64,000 nt of DNA from Cerioporus squamosus (taxonomy: Eukaryota > Basidiomycota > Agaricomycetes > Polyporales > Polyporaceae), in assembly GCA_022592435.1 (NCBI GenBank), contig JABYQS010000070.1, positions 62,001 through 126,000 on the forward strand. The letters run 5' to 3'. The stretch's first letter is position 1; the number at the start of each line of letters is the position of its first letter. The notes under the pieces were generated by a model. It did not search any database, was not told where the DNA came from, and saw only the letters and a program-made list of their open reading frames with translations. A program made the position numbers and the translations under genes. This document shows positions 48,945-62,416 of the stretch, in pieces.

Positions 48945-50663
48945 CTAGAAGTTCGGAGTCTTGTACTCGTCGACCGGGGACGCCTCGACGTCTTGAATGA
49001 ATGTCTCGACGTCGCAACGCTTCACCTTGCGGCCAGCGGCGTCGTACGTGAACACCGACGCGTCCGACGGCGACACCTCGCCTGGAGCAGCCTGGAAGGT
49101 ATCCATCTAGCCGCGTGCGGTGAGGACATGACCGCCAACAGACGAAGGCGGACTCACCTGGACATGGACTCCTTCGACCTTCTTCTCGCTGACCCGGGTC
49201 GTCAGCCGGCTGCGAGAGAAGGCCAAAGTCGACGCGTGCGTTGAACTAAAAGCAGAATCTCAGCATACGTGAACTACGAGGGTCCATGCAACAAGCTCAC
49301 CCAAAGACTTCAGCGCCCTCAGTAGTGTAGTTGGTCAAACGGCGGACCACCCGGCATGATACAATCTAGAACCTTGGTCAGCGAAGGTGGCACCACACAC
49401 AGAAAACAACTCACTGTTGACGCCACAGCCGCTGGAACGTTCGCAATAATGGACATCACGGCGTTCAGGTTGACAAGCATGAACGACTGAAGAAAGCTGT
49501 TAGCGAACAGCGATATCCGCACAGAAGGAAGATATACCGTGGCAATGACATTCGCACCAAAGCTATAAAAGACATTCAGCAACTACAGACAATAAGGCGA
49601 CACGAGACTTACGCGACCAGAAAGAAAATCAAGCCATCGTCGAAGATGAGGCGGACGATCCTAGAACGGTCCCTCCTTGGCGTGCCGGTGATACCAAGCT
49701 TGAACGCCGTGAGGGTCAGAACCAGGAAGTCGAAGCACATCGTGTAAATGAACGTCGCCGCGAGGATGGTGTTGCTTGTGGTCGTGATGACGCATCCCTG
49801 GCCATCGATCCAGCTAGCTGTCAGCAAGATGCCTGTGTACCAGACAGAGTCAGTCAGCTACATAGGTTGACGCATGTACACGAAATACGCACCGTGAAGC
49901 AGCAGCGACCAGTGCCCCAGGCTGATAGCAATCAGCGGGGCAACAATCCACCATGACATAGACCATACTGCCATACTAGACGCATCATGCGGTGAGCACA
50001 GCAGAAGAGAGCCTCATCGAAGAGGCATATACTCACGTGCGGAGGGAAAGGTTGATACTCGCAAAGCCGATAGTTGCGTTACCGAAGAGCTGGTTGTAGG
50101 TATAGAGGGCCTGGCAGTTGACAGGCCTGCAGACGAATGTCGTCAGAAAACAGCCGCCGCATGAGGAGGAGCGAGACGCACTCGGTCACATTCAATGCGA
50201 TCGCACTGAATAGACGCATACAGTCAGCATACAAGGCGCATATAGCGAAGTCACAAGCAGCTTACATCCCAATCAATGCGAAAAGAAGGCAATAACGTCC
50301 GGAGAAGTAGAATACCTGAGGTACCGACAGCATCAGGACTGCGTGAGAGAACAGCGGAACTGTGGATGAACTCACGAGCGGCCACTTGAATTTCTTCTTG
50401 CCGCTGAGGTACTGCCAGTCAAAGGAAAGAGAGGTCACGAACTCCCAGCTTGAGGCTACGTCAGCGTCGCGCATGCGATGAGCGACGTGCGCCCGAGCGT
50501 GATGCACGTACAGGTAGAGGCCGAGAAGCGTGTGCATGAACTTGTCAAAGACGACTGCGGCGTGGACGAACGATGTCAGCCTGGGCATATTGGTCCGCGG
50601 TCGTAGAGGGGGCGACTTACCTCCGTCCTTCGCAACCTCGTCGGGGGACTGCCATTGAACCAT
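48945..50663 (-). CDS. Multi-pass integral membrane protein, paralogue 1
   Basis: The start is MVQWQSPDEVAKDG. The first four exons (50621-50663, 50512-50554, 50376-50448, 50266-50315) have the same lengths and phases (43, 43, 73, 50 nt) as those of the paralogue at 60.7 kb. Recognisable blocks are VVFDKFMHTLLGLYL, WEFVTSLSFDWQYLSGKKK, VFYFSGRYCLLFALIG, SNTILAATFIYTMCFDFLVL, DDGLIFFLVA, LVNLNAVMSIIANVPAA and CRVVRRLTNYTTEGAEVF. The hydrophilic C-terminus ends VDEYKTPNF. About seven membrane spans are expected. The family is a large agaricomycete group of unknown function; the N-terminal part resembles the DUF6533 type. Exon borders downstream of 50266 were placed by comparison with the paralogue and are less exact. 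Confidence 0.82.
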
Positions 50664-53600
50664 GATTGCCTCGGAGGTGGCGTCGACGTTCGCGGGAAGA
50701 GCGCGGGAGTAGGACAGGGAGCGGAGACAGGCTGATTGCGCGCTGGGCGGACGAGGACGAGGCCGGGGGACGGGGAGGATGGATGCTGGGCCCGGGGATA
50801 TATGAGGCCCTCGAGCCTCCTTCCTTGCTAGCTCGCTGCCAACGGGCGTCCGCGTGGCTTCTCTGGTGCAGCTCGGACGCGCGGACTTTGCGCCCCATCG
50901 AGCAGCTGGCGGACCGAACAGAGTCCCTCCTGGGCCTGACGGGCTCCTGCTCCGCACCCGCGCGGCGGGGCTCGGTGCGTGCCCGACTTCCAGACTTGCC
51001 CCGGCGACCCTCGCGTGCTCCCCGGCCTGTTCCCCCGCGTCCCGCTCTTCGAATTCGCCTCCCTGAGCTGCGGCTGCAGTGGCTCGCGCGCAGGCCTGCC
51101 GTGCCCCAGATGTCGCTGCAAAAGCCTTTCTCGTCCTGCCGCGAGCACGGCGGGCCTCGCGCACGGGGCGGAGATGACTGCATTCTCTGCCCAAGAACGT
51201 TCTGTGAAGACGTCAGTGCTCCGCCAACTCGGCTCCCCTTCCTGCATCGCAGACTCCCTGTCAACTCACCACGAGCGGTGCCTCCCGCACTGCGCCGAGT
51301 ATACGCCCAAGGTGTGCAGCATTTCCGCCCTGCGAGACGTGCTTCTGGCAGCGGAGTCCTGGCGCGCGAGCGTGGATATTGTAAGGTTCAATATGCTCGT
51401 TCCGGGCAGGAGAGAGAAGAAGCAGCGATTGCTGGCGGTCGTCCAGTCTGATGTCGCCGTCCAGAAAGGCCCGGAGAGCCTCTTCTTCCTTGTTCGACTC
51501 CAGGTCAGATCGAAGTGCAGTGTCCCCCGCGGGCGATCGCACGTTTCAGATAACCCGCATTCGGACGGATAAGCCCCCTTGTCAGCACCTCGCAAACCGA
51601 TTCAACTGCTTATCAGCCCATCCGACGCGCCACCACCGCAGACATATCGCGCCCATGCGGCGATAGAATACGACCGTCGACCGTCTTCTGCGGCTCGGGG
51701 AGCAGCTGCCAACACACGGCACAGAACCAGAGAACCTAGGGTCAGTCGTTCCCTGCAACAGACTTCGCGCACAGGGTCCACGGCCGTGAATAGGTTCCCC
51801 ACCCACCAGCACTCCCCGAATTCAATGCGCCAAACCACCGCGCCGGTCGACTGCGAACCCCGCCCAACTACCGTAGCCCCATCCTTCCCCGCCTCCCTGT
51901 GCAAACAGCCGTGGGTGTGCCCAACCCATACCTTCATCCTAGCACTTGGGACTAGCGCAAGACGGGACACTCGCTGCCAGTGCCAATCACGGCGCGAACT
52001 GATCAGTCTCGAAGCCACGAAATCTTCCTGGGGCTCCTTCTGCGCAAGCCGCCCGGCCCTGCACGTCGACGACGGACAGTGATCCTCGAAGGTCGAAGGT
52101 CGATATTCAAACGGCGCGTGCGCAGCTCCAGCGCGAGAGGGATATGCAATCGCCCGTCCTGGACTCGTTACGGCATTCGGATGCACGCCCTCCCCTTCCT
52201 GGTGGTGTTCCACGGTCCACCGACGTTCGGCATTGCTACAAGTCTAACGGTGACCGCAGCGCGACCCTGCGCACCCTGAGCGAAGCCTGGGGCTCTCGGG
52301 GCGATCGTTCTTCCCTCGTTCTAGATGGCGATGGCGGGGACGTTCACGCACACGCCTCGAGCAGTCTGTAGGTACAATCGTATCCTCTGACGCAGGTGCG
52401 AGCTGTTGCGACGTCCCCTCTTGCAGGCCTCCCGACGGATCATCCATCCGTCGCCAGGACGCGTCGGTCGCAGTCGCAAGGTTCTTGACAGAGCGGGGAA
52501 CGCGAGCGACGCGTCCTGGAAGTACCTGCCGTATCTGACCTCGGCACCCGCGGCGGGCGCGCATCGGGCGTCCGCATTTGGCCAGCCAGCCCAAACCGTC
52601 CAGAGTGACTCGACTATGGGTGCCAGTGTACGCCGGCCACCGTGATGCGTGGTGTCTGCACCAGGTGCTGAGATCTGCCCGATGCGCGACCGCGGGTAGT
52701 TGGACGTCGGTCCATTGCCCGAGCTTCCTTCATGACCCAGCAACCATCTGCGCATGCGTGTCCACCTACATAGGCTCCGCATTGCCCAGTTCTTACGGCG
52801 GATGTCGTCGACACGGGTTACCTTACCACTGCGGCGACCCATACAACGCCATGATGCATCGTGCGCTGGCGTTCAGTAGCCTGCCGCACAGTCGTGTCGG
52901 GATTGACGAGTAAGGGTCTAAGGCAGCCGCCGCAAATCGCCAGCGAGAGGATCGTCCGGACTCGGGGAGGATATCATGCCACCGGCTAGTCACCAGGCTG
53001 GGATTTGCGTTGTAAGATTGCCCTCGCAACTCCCTGCCGCTCGCCGACGCCGAACGGTAGTAGCCGCAATATCAATAGAGTGCTGATTTAGCGACTCCAG
53101 GTTCCAGGTCCTTCAGCGCTCCAGCAGTTCGATGTGTATACGGCGGCAGTCGCCATCACCGTCGCGGTTCGCGAGCGACACGCCCGTCGCATCGCCCGCC
53201 CCTGCCAGAACCTGCGGACGAGACTTTCCATCAAATCATACCGTAAGTACTATGTATGTTACCGTCTGAATCCTTGCAGGTGACAGCATATACAGGTACC
53301 CGTACGTGGGTGAACGTATGCACGCAGGCGTCCAAGTGCCAAGCTTCGTATGTCGGCGTGGCACCGTCAACACCTGGACCATTCGCTGACAGTCTGAGTT
53401 TGGGTCTCAGGAAATTTGCGTCAGGTACTCCAAGCTAGTGAACATCACGCCCGCAACGTCCCAGGGACCAACTCGCGGTCGTACACCGGCCTTTCCTTGC
53501 AGCAGCACAACTGGGATGGCGTCATCGTGCAGCCCGACCTTTCGAGGCCGCGACTTGCACCGCGAGATGAAGAACGTCCACCGATCTCCACCGATGCGGC

Positions 53601-56600
53601 CATGTCATGCCTGCGATGCACCACTTGGTCTTACCGGTCACCCCCATCTCGTCCCGCCCGAGGCTACCTCGGCGTTCGACAAGTCGTGATGCTCGAGTCC
53701 CGACCCTGGAACATTCAGATGCTCGCGGATGCCACCCGCCCGGCTGTATAGGTGCTCGCCCATTTTGTCTCGTGAGTCGCGACTACACTTACATAGGCCT
53801 GCCGCTCCCCGTCCTCGCATAAACGTGGACGCTCGGAATTGGCAGCGCTTCGTTGCACTTCACAGCCTGAGCCTATACCGCCGGGTGCGACGCATTTCTG
53901 CCCTCGTTGTACCTCTCATATGTCGAGTCCGATGGTTCAAGGTTGCTGCGAGCTGCGAGAACACCAAGACTCAAGTCGCAAACAGGCTACACACCGCCGA
54001 CCCCGGGAACCACCCGTTCGCGACTCTTCGAGCCACTCCCGCCGACCCGGCTTCATACACGACGCAGCAGCTTACCCCCGGAAATCTTTGCACCCCAGCG
54101 TCCGAGTGACGACGAGTCTGGCCCCCGGTCGGCCTATCAGAGACACGTAAAGTGTGAACGTGACACGTTGCACAACGCGCTTGGCCACTTGGCCACTTGC
54201 TGAGACTGTTGCGGCCGAGGTGTTGCCCCCAGCTGATCGGGACTCAATCTTCACTCCGTAAGACGCTTCGACTACGAAAACGACGGTACAGTAGCCGGGA
54301 AGCACCGCTCCCGCCTCTCACAGTTCACTGTGATACAGCACTCACGGCCGGTGTCGCAGGCGCAAAGTATGTCCAAATGAACCGGATCCATTGGCGCGGA
54401 GCCCAGGGACGCTTGCCGGATCGCGCGAATCAGCGTTCAGGGCGCGGGGACCCAGGCGGGACGCGGACGCGGACGCGCGAAGGTTCCAGCCTGGCGGTGA
54501 CGCGGACGGCTTGCTTTGATGCACGGGAGGCGGCGGCTCGCGACATCGGAGGCTTGGCTGGTCCCGACGGCCCGTCATTGCTGCTCATCTTTCTCGCCAG
54601 CTATGATAGAGTCCACCAGTGTTATGCGGGTGAGCCAGTGTGCATACGGAACTCACTGTACGAGATGCTGACAGACCACCAGGTCGAACCCGTTGATACT
54701 TCAAGCATGCATTGGCAAGAGATGCCGCTTGGATGCCGCGAAGCAGTGATTACCGACATAGCGCGCCATTGACAGGTGAGTCCAGCTGCTGGTACAGATT
54801 GATTACAACTTCAGCCCTCACTGCCGGGGAGGTACATTGATCACCGGCCGTCGGACGCCTGTCCAATGTCAATCTGCTCACCGTTGATCCCGCTAGCCTC
54901 TAAGTATGTAGCTCTGGCCTTCGGGCTGGCCGCGTTAACCCTGAGTGACTTTGCGTAAACACTAAGAACAAGCGAGGTCACACCAAAAGTCACAACTTAC
55001 GGAACTTGTTCGCGCCACCGCCTTGCCGCCGCCCGACGCTCCTCAATTACGCCTTGCCGACGCCGTCTAGGCCCACTGAGTGGCATGACGTTGACACTGA
55101 CATGCAGCACGACTCCAGTTACCTATTGCGCCTTCGCACGGGTAGCCAGTCGACGGTCGCGGCCACGGGGAACGGACATCACCTCAACAGCCAGGACATC
55201 TGCACCCGTGCGAGACCTCGGAAGTTTTTCCAAGGCCCACGAGCGCTGCCGTAGGACTCGCGCACCACCCACCACCTACTCCGTCAGAAGACGATAAGCC
55301 CTCGAGCAGGTACCCCCCACTTCCAAATCTCAAGTCAACGCCATCGATGATTGGTCGACCATCGCGGGGCTCTCGTAACAAGGTTAACGTTCGTCCTCCC
55401 AAAAAAAATTCCTCTCGCATTGAACCACTGATTAGATGACGCGACTTCCCAACTTCGTCCGTGCCTTCGAGCGGCCGGGGCCTGGCGACGGACGGCGAAG
55501 CCCGCATCGCGGGAACTTCAACTTGCACGGACGCGCCGGGTGCAGACGTCTTCCGCGCGCGGTGGTCACGGTGCGGTTTCGGAATCGCGGCTGCAGTTGC
55601 GTCTGGACTCGACGATTGGGACCTGGCTAGGAGAACTTGTTATGGAGTATTCATGACAGTATTAGCAGCTGCCAGCACTAGCACGGTACTTGCGGCCTTC
55701 GCGAGCGCGCTAGCTGCGCGCCGTATGAAGCATATTATGCATAAGTACTAGCACAAGAATCATACGGCTGCGCTCAAGCGCAAAAGTTGGAGGCTCGCTC
55801 CAGTCTCCAGAGCGGCTCGGCTCGGGGGCCTTAGCTCCGTAACTTCGCCGCCCAAGAAGAACACGGACGCTATACTCACAGTGGTCGCGCAAAGCTTAAA
55901 CGCACGGCGCACGGGTGGGGGTGAGAGCGCTTGTGCCGCGTTCGGACGTTCGTTTGTACTCGTTGCCCGGAATGGCAGGAGGGGCACACCTCACCAGGCC
56001 CTGCTAGAAGAGCTCCCGGGCCCCGCCTCACACCATGCACAACCTTGACGCATGAAGTGTGGAGCTTGTTGCAGTGCGCGTGACATTGAGGCTAAGGCTA
56101 GAGTATCCGAGTCGAAGTACAAGGGAGCGATTGCGGGCTTGGAAGTCGCGAGAAGCTCGGGGAGAAGAAGTCGGGGAGAAGGGAGCAGAGCAGGATCTGA
56201 ACAGAACAGAATGGTCTGAACCCGTTGCGAGGGGAGAAGAACTCACCACGCATCACCGTTCGCGTCCACGCTACGTACGCCCGGAAGATGCAAGAATTAC
56301 AAGAATTTCTTGTTGCGCATTAGATCGCCTGAGCCACCTTCAGAAACCACCCGACTACCAACTACCGACTACCAGAGCGTATGCGTAGAGTATCACCTGC
56401 CACCCAGGCCCCTCCCTCCTCCAGAACGAGAGCGTGATTATCCACAATCTATCTATCCACCGCCGGCCCTGCCGCTAGAACTCCAAGCGAGCCCTCCCCA
56501 ATCGAATCGTACTTAATGTACCGCGCTGCGAAACTGTCGACCGCGAACTGCAAGCAGGTGAGAGTAGATACAAAGCCGGAAGAGAAGAGCAAGCTTCGAA

Positions 56601-56926
56601 CGAGATCGGAGGACGTAACACCAAGCTGCTGTACAGATGTAATATGATGATGTGGATGATGATGATGATGATGATGGTGATGGTCAAGAGAGGGCGTCGA
56701 GCACATGTCGGGAGCGAGCAAGAAGACGAGAACGGTTTTGAGGTTGTGGATGTGGGTGGGTGGGAGAGTGTTTTGAGCCCGAGCCCATACTCTCTACAGC
56801 GATGCGCGCCGTACACGAGACCCGGCGGGGGAAGATAAAGGGTATGCAAGCCGCCAGCGACCGTGACCGTGAAGCTCGACCCGACGCTCGACCGACGAGA
56901 GCAAACTAGCCCGCATACGCACACGC
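50664..56926. other. 6.3-kb gene-poor interval
   Basis: Apart from the promoter side of membrane-protein paralogue 1 (a TATA-like ATATAT near 50798) I find no gene. Long GC-rich open frames near 50.7-51.6 kb on both strands lack domains and look like composition artefacts. No reverse transcriptase, transposase or integrase motif was seen. A short trinucleotide repeat lies near its right end. Confidence 0.4.
56645..56684. repeat. ATG/GAT trinucleotide microsatellite
   Basis: About 40 bp of GAT triplets with two GTG interruptions, downstream of the P450 stop codon. Confidence 0.9.
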
Positions 56927-59532
56927 TCACGGCGCAAGCTTCACATGCAGCGGCAACAGCCCCCCGTGGCCGTCCACGACCGGCTGCAGCGTCGGCGAGA
57001 TCTTCTCCCTCACCACCGCCGTCGTCTCCTCAAACTCCAGACTCCTTACCAGCGTCGCCAGTATCACCTTGAACTCGAACACCGCCAGCCGGTACCCGAT
57101 GCAGTTCCGCGGCCCGTCGCAGAACGTCACGAGCCCGCTCCACCCGTGCGGGAGCTCGCTGGGCGGGGGCACGCCCCCGGGCGTGAGCCACCGCGCGGGG
57201 TTGAACTGCGCGGCGGAGGGCCCCCAGACGGCGGGGTTGACGTGCATGGTCGTGAAGGGGATGTGGAAGACCTGGCCGGCTTTGATGCGCACGGAGGTGA
57301 GCGTCTCGCCGGAGGGCGTGCGGATGGGCTTGCTGAGCGGGATGACGTCGTCCCGGAGCGCGACGCGCTCGGTCTGCGGGGAGGCGGGGTGGAGGCGGAG
57401 GCTGCGTGCAGGTGCAAGTGCATCGTTAGCGGGGCGGAAGAGCAGCGAAGGTTGGGACGTACCCTTCTTTGACGACGGCGTCGAGGAACTCGAGCCGCTG
57501 GACGTCGTCGTAGTTGAGGTCGCGGCCGACGGTGCGGATCTCCTCGCGGAGGCGCTGCTGGATCTCCGGGTTGCGCGCGAGCTCGAGCAGGGTGAAGCTC
57601 AGCGAGCCTGCGGTCGTCTCGTGGCCGACCATGATGAACGTGTTCACCTGCAACGTCCCTCGTCAGCTGCAGCCAGAGGGCGGGGCACGAGATAAGTACT
57701 CACATTGTCGACGATCTGCTGGGGCGTCAGCCGTCCCTGGGTCTTCTCGCCCTTGGCCCCCGCATCGCGCTCGGCCTTCATGAGGATGCTCATGATGTCG
57801 CGTCCCTTCTCGTTGATCGTGCCGCTCTCGAGCAGGCGCATCGACAGCTTCGTCGTGATCTCGCGGATGCGGCCGCCCGCGCGGATCGCCTCGACGGGGA
57901 GCTTCGTGAGGAGCAGGGTGATGAACGGGACCGCGCGCATGACGAGCATCGCGACGAAGCCGCCGAAGCCGAGGCCGGTGTTGACGTGCCCAAGCCACGA
58001 CGCGTGGATCTCCTTCGCCTCCGTGCTCTGGCCCGCCTTGAAGTCGTGTCCGAAGGCGACGCGGCCAATAATGTCGAGCCTAGCAACGCGAGCGAGCACA
58101 GGTACCCGGACGCAAGGGGGAATCGCGTCAGTCCGAACGAGAAGCGTCGGGAGGAGCGGGTCGGGAACTCACGTGCATGTCGACGCGTACTCTATCATGT
58201 TCACGGTGGCGGACCCGCCCGCGGAGAGGACATGGTTCGTAAGCCTGCTCTCAAGCTACCGACCACCAGCGCAGACACAGACAAGGACAGCGCACGCGCA
58301 CGGGAGACGAGCGGGTGAGACATGTCAGTCGGTGGCTGGGTTCCCGATAAGGAAACAGGCTTGCCTTTTCGGAACACTCTGAGATATCGTCCGCCATGCC
58401 CTTGATAGCCTCCGGCCTGGGCGGAGCAAAAGAAGTCAGCGTGACGTCGCACGACGCAGTCCGGGTGCCTCCCCCGTTCGGTCTGCGCTCTCCCACTGTC
58501 ACTCGAGCCCCAAGCTGCACACGTTGCAACGTCGGGGCGAGATCCCCCGGCGAAGACGCGAGCGGTGGGAGTCGCGCCGCGCCGCGTGTGGCCAGCGAGT
58601 ACATGCACAGAGGACGGCGCAGGAGAGCCGCTGTAGACCGAGGTACTAGGCGGAGGAATGACACTTACGAGAAGGCGGGGGCAATGATGCGGCGCTGCGT
58701 CTTGTGGTCGTCGCCTTCGGCCCACACGAGGCCCTTGCCCAGGACGTTCGCAACGGGGGCCTGAACGCAGGCGACTTCACTGCAAGACAGAGAGAAAATT
58801 TTGCGTCAGTCAGTGCCTGGGTTGCTAGGGATCCGGCGGCGGCGTGGGGGCCGCGTCCATTCAGCCCGTCTGTGCTTCGGGAGCGACGAGACAGGAGCGC
58901 CGGGAGAAGGGAAGCGTGGCGGAAGCGACCTGACGGCCGTGCGCCTGTGCCTCTCGTCCCGAGCGTGGGGCTGATGCAGATGGACCTGCACACAAGGAAA
59001 GGGACTGACCGTAGTCGTCGACGTTCTGGAAGATGTGCTGCACGGCGCCATGGTCGGCGGCCACGATCTGTGGGTGTGGTACGGTGAGCATGCGGACCAG
59101 CACGGATTACGGCAAACGAGGCGCAGCGCGACCGCTGGAGGACTTTGGACTTACGATGTCGGGGTGGAAGAGGGCACCCTTGACGCGGAAGAAGGGCCCG
59201 CAGAGCGCCGCCCAGGTTGTGTAAGTTTCGGTCGCCTGTGCTTGGAAGGTGAGGAGCTCGTGGCCCCAGAGCCAATGGGCGATCTCGCGAGGCTAGAGAA
59301 CAGGAGAAGCAGGCGAGTGCCAAGGCAAATCAGAGGGCAGGTGGGGGGCGAAGCGTTGTCAGTGTGTGTCGGGCGTGGGATGGACCGGATCGCGTAAAGT
59401 AAGTAGACTTACAGCGCTCGGGATGCGAGAGATGTCGTAGCGCTTCTTGTCGGCGAGCCAGCGGACGACGTAGAGGAGGGCGGCTAGGGAGAGGAGGAGG
59501 ACAGGGGAGGAAGGGAGCAGATCGGATGCCAT
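56927..59532 (-). CDS. Cytochrome P450 monooxygenase, one probable frameshift
   Basis: Nine exons give about 527 residues. Confirmed exon borders include 58173-58245, 57704-58079, 57463-57647 and 56927-57401. The N-terminal anchor is SPVLLLSLAALLYVVRWLA. The C helix has WAEGDDHKTQRRIIAPAF. The I helix oxygen-binding motif is GHETTAG. The K helix ExxR is KEGLRLHP, and the heme-binding loop is FCDGPRNCIGYRLAVFE with the thiolate Cys. It is therefore a complete ER-bound class II P450 that needs a reductase encoded elsewhere; the substrate is unknown. In the exon 58173-58245 an extra A in an AAA run (58199-58201) breaks the frame between GGSATV and MIEYAS. The donor of the preceding intron is ambiguous (a GC donor after SECSEK, or GT after DISE). 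The gene lies alone in a gene-poor interval between the two membrane-protein paralogues. Confidence 0.9.
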
Positions 59533-60685
59533 GTTAGTTGGCGGACACGAGGAGCGGTACTTAGAGAGAGGAAGGATGGAAGGAGCGTGGACGTGCGAGC
59601 AGAGCGGCACAGAGGTTATGGATAAGATGGGACGGGACGGGGAGCTGACGGAAGAGAGAAAGATAGAGTAAGTTACACGCGGGGAGGGGAGAAGAGGACG
59701 CGGATTGATATGGCCATTAGCGGGCGAGGCATAGCGTTGGGTGCAAATTTCTGCCGCGGGGCTTACGGCGGATCGGAGGGCGGAGAAGCGGGCTGTCTGT
59801 CTGTCGTGTCATCGCTGGGGGTGGCCGCCTTGCACGGGCAGCGCACTCGCATCTGGCCACGCATCTGGGCGAACCGCGTCCGACTGTATTGGCCACGCCT
59901 CTGGGCGGGGAGAAGTCGCCCGCCGCCTTCTGTGACGCACCGTGGGTGTGAAGGGCCCGCCAGCCGACGCGGAGGTACTAATTGCGTGTGGCACGCGCAC
60001 GGCCTGGGCTGGAGGTGAACGCAAACCAAACGCAAAATGAAATTGATACGCCGACCTCCCAGATCGGGCAGCAGCGGAGGCATCGGGCGGGCAGTCGGCG
60101 GTACCCGAGCGCGCGGCTTGTGGCGCTGGAGACAAACGCTGCCACAAATGCGGACAAGGGGGAGCCTTGTGCGCGGTTGCCAGTCAAGCTTCTCGCTCTA
60201 AACTCTCGCTGATCGGTACGCGGGCAGCAGACCATGCGGGCCCGGACGAGTGCGAAATGGCATCAGGCCGTTGCTGTTCGCGGGGCGAGAGCGCAGCCAG
60301 AAGGCCGTGGTGTGTGGGGACGGGGAGCAGAGACGCAGCGAGCTGGACGCGACGGGCTGAAAGGGACGGCCAGAAGGGGGAAGGCGGGGCCCAAGGGGAG
60401 CCCCCATATCGGCTGCAGGCGAGAGGACGTCAGAGCCGGGGCTGGCGCGGGTCGGTCGCCTGGCGCGTGGGACGGGCTGCTCGTTTCTGATCTTCCCAGG
60501 CGTGCTTCCTGGGCAGATGCGAGGAAGCTCACTCTCTCGATGCGGGCCACCCATTCCAGCTCGCTGCTGGGGCCCCGTCCGCTTAATATCCCCGGGTCCG
60601 TTCGCGATGTCCCCCAGAGTCCCCACTCCTTCTCTCCCGGGTCGTCTCACTTCCCTCCCTCCTCGTCCCGCCAGCTCAGGTCGCC
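59533..60685. other. Divergent intergenic region P450 / membrane-protein paralogue 2
   Basis: About 1.15 kb, very GC-rich. Long frames on both strands have no domains. Nothing else seen. Confidence 0.4.
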
Positions 60686-62416
60686 ATGCCCGATTGGAAC
60701 TCCCCCACCGAGCTCGCCCTCGACGGCGGTGCGTTTCCCCAACCCCGCCTGCTTCGACGTCCCCAGACTGATCGTCCCCGCCTCCCCCCGCAGCCGTCTT
60801 CCTGAAGTTCATGCACGCCCTCTCCGGGCTCTACTTGTGAGCCCACTTCCCCGACGCGTCCTTCATGTCCGCGCCCCGTGCTCACACGCGCCCCGCCCCG
60901 CAGCTGGGAATGGTTCACTTCCCTCGACTTTGAGTGGTCGTTCATCACAGGCAAGAGGCGCTTCCACTACCCGGCGGTCAGTTCTAGTTTCATCCATCGC
61001 ATCCGCATGAGGCCCATGTCTGCTCCAGGTCTTCTACTTCCTCAACCGGTACTGCCTGCTGTTCACCATGGTCGGCCTGTAAGTTGTTACTCGCGCAGCT
61101 TTTTGCCGAATCGGGACACTGACATTGCTGGAAATTTGCCAGGTTGATCTCCCTCGATGTCACGACGTGAGTGACTGCGGCGACCGCGACGGTGCTTACG
61201 GGGCTAACAGTGATGTCTGATCGCGCAGCGAGGTCGACTGCCAGTCGCTCTACACCTTCAACCAGATCATGGGCCAGTCCGCATCCGGTCTCGCCAGCAT
61301 CAACCTGTCCATCCGGACGTACGTCACTTTCTCGCCCACCCCGCGATGCATGACTTACTGACTTACTGATTTTTTGCCTATTGCTGGATCATGCAGAATG
61401 GCGCTGTGGTCGCACGACAAGCGCATCGTCGTCCCGATCGTCCTCGTCATCCTCGGCCACTGGTCGCTCATCCTCCAGGGCGTGCTCGTCAAGGCGAACT
61501 GGGTCGACGGCGTGGGCTGCGTCGTGACGGGCACGAGCAACACCATCCTCGCCGCGACGTTCATCTACTCCATGTGCTTCGACCTCTTCGTCCTCCTCCT
61601 GAGCATGTACAAGCTCGTCATCGGCGTCAAGGGCGGCCGCTCGCAGCTCATGACCCTCCTCTTCAAGGACGGTCTCGTCTACTTCTTCATTGCGTGCGTC
61701 TCTCTGCATTGCGTTCTGAAGCGTGGACTGACTGGAACGCGCACGCGCGAACAGGTTCTTCTCCAACTTGCTGGCCGTCGTGTTCATCCTGTTGAACCTG
61801 AACGCAATCATGAGCGTCATCTTCAACGTCCCCGCGGCCATCTTCTCCACCGTACGTCCGGGTCCCCCCTCCCTCTCTGCCATTCCCAGTCTAAACACTC
61901 ACCCATTTCACGCAGATCGTGGCCTGCCGCGCAGTGCGCCGGCTGACCAACTTCTCGCACCAGGGCCCCGAAGTCTTGTACGTCGTCTCGAGCGTCTTCC
62001 CAGTCATGGTACTCCAGTCCGCTGACTGCCGCTCCGTCCCTGTCGCTGTCGTCCGCTCTGCGTCGTCGTCCCCCCGCAGCTCGAGCACCGGCCACAGCTT
62101 CCGCGCCGCGCCCACCGGCAGCCGCGCGACCGTGCCGCCCACGTTCCGCGGCACGACGATCAAGGGCGGCAAGTCCGAGCTCGGGAACACCGGCGTGCAC
62201 GTGCAGGTGAGCAGTAGGGTCGATGTTGCCTACCTCCTGTCCCCCTCCCTACATTCTGGACGTTTGCTGACGGCGGTGCAGATGCAGACGTTCACGGTCG
62301 CGGACGAGGACCACCTGTCGGACTACAACTCGGAGGACCAGCAGAAGGCGCGCCTGCCCGACCCCGAGGCGGGCGACGCGCAGATCTCGTCCGAGTTCAA
62401 GCGGCCGCCATACTGA
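60686..62416 (+). CDS. Multi-pass integral membrane protein, paralogue 2
   Basis: Eleven exons (60686-60728, 60794-60836, 60904-60976, 61029-61078, 61143-61166, 61229-61318, 61397-61693, 61755-61851, 61916-61977, 62080-62206, 62282-62416) join in phase to 346 residues, starting MPDWNSPTELALDG. Blocks: FLKFMHALSGLYFWEWFTSL, FYFLNRYCLLFTMVGLLISL, VDCQSLYTFNQIMGQSASG, ILGHWSLILQGVLVKANWVD, SNTILAATFIYSMCFDLFVL, DGLVYFFIAFFSNLLAVVF, LNLNAIMSVIFNVPAAIFST. About seven spans are expected, with an outside-facing Cys pair (VDCQ; VGCVV) that could form a disulfide. The cytosolic tail is acidic and ends SSEFKRPPY. Function is unknown. It is the intact relative of the gene at 48.9-50.7 kb and points away from it. 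Confidence 0.9.

Noticed and set aside
50262..51194. 310-codon minus-strand frame upstream of paralogue 1
   Set aside because: It runs through two introns of the paralogue and its promoter; only the part overlapping real exons has family motifs.
60198..61010. Long frames on both strands before paralogue 2
   Set aside because: Very GC-rich promoter sequence; no domains, and they overlap spliced introns of the supported gene.
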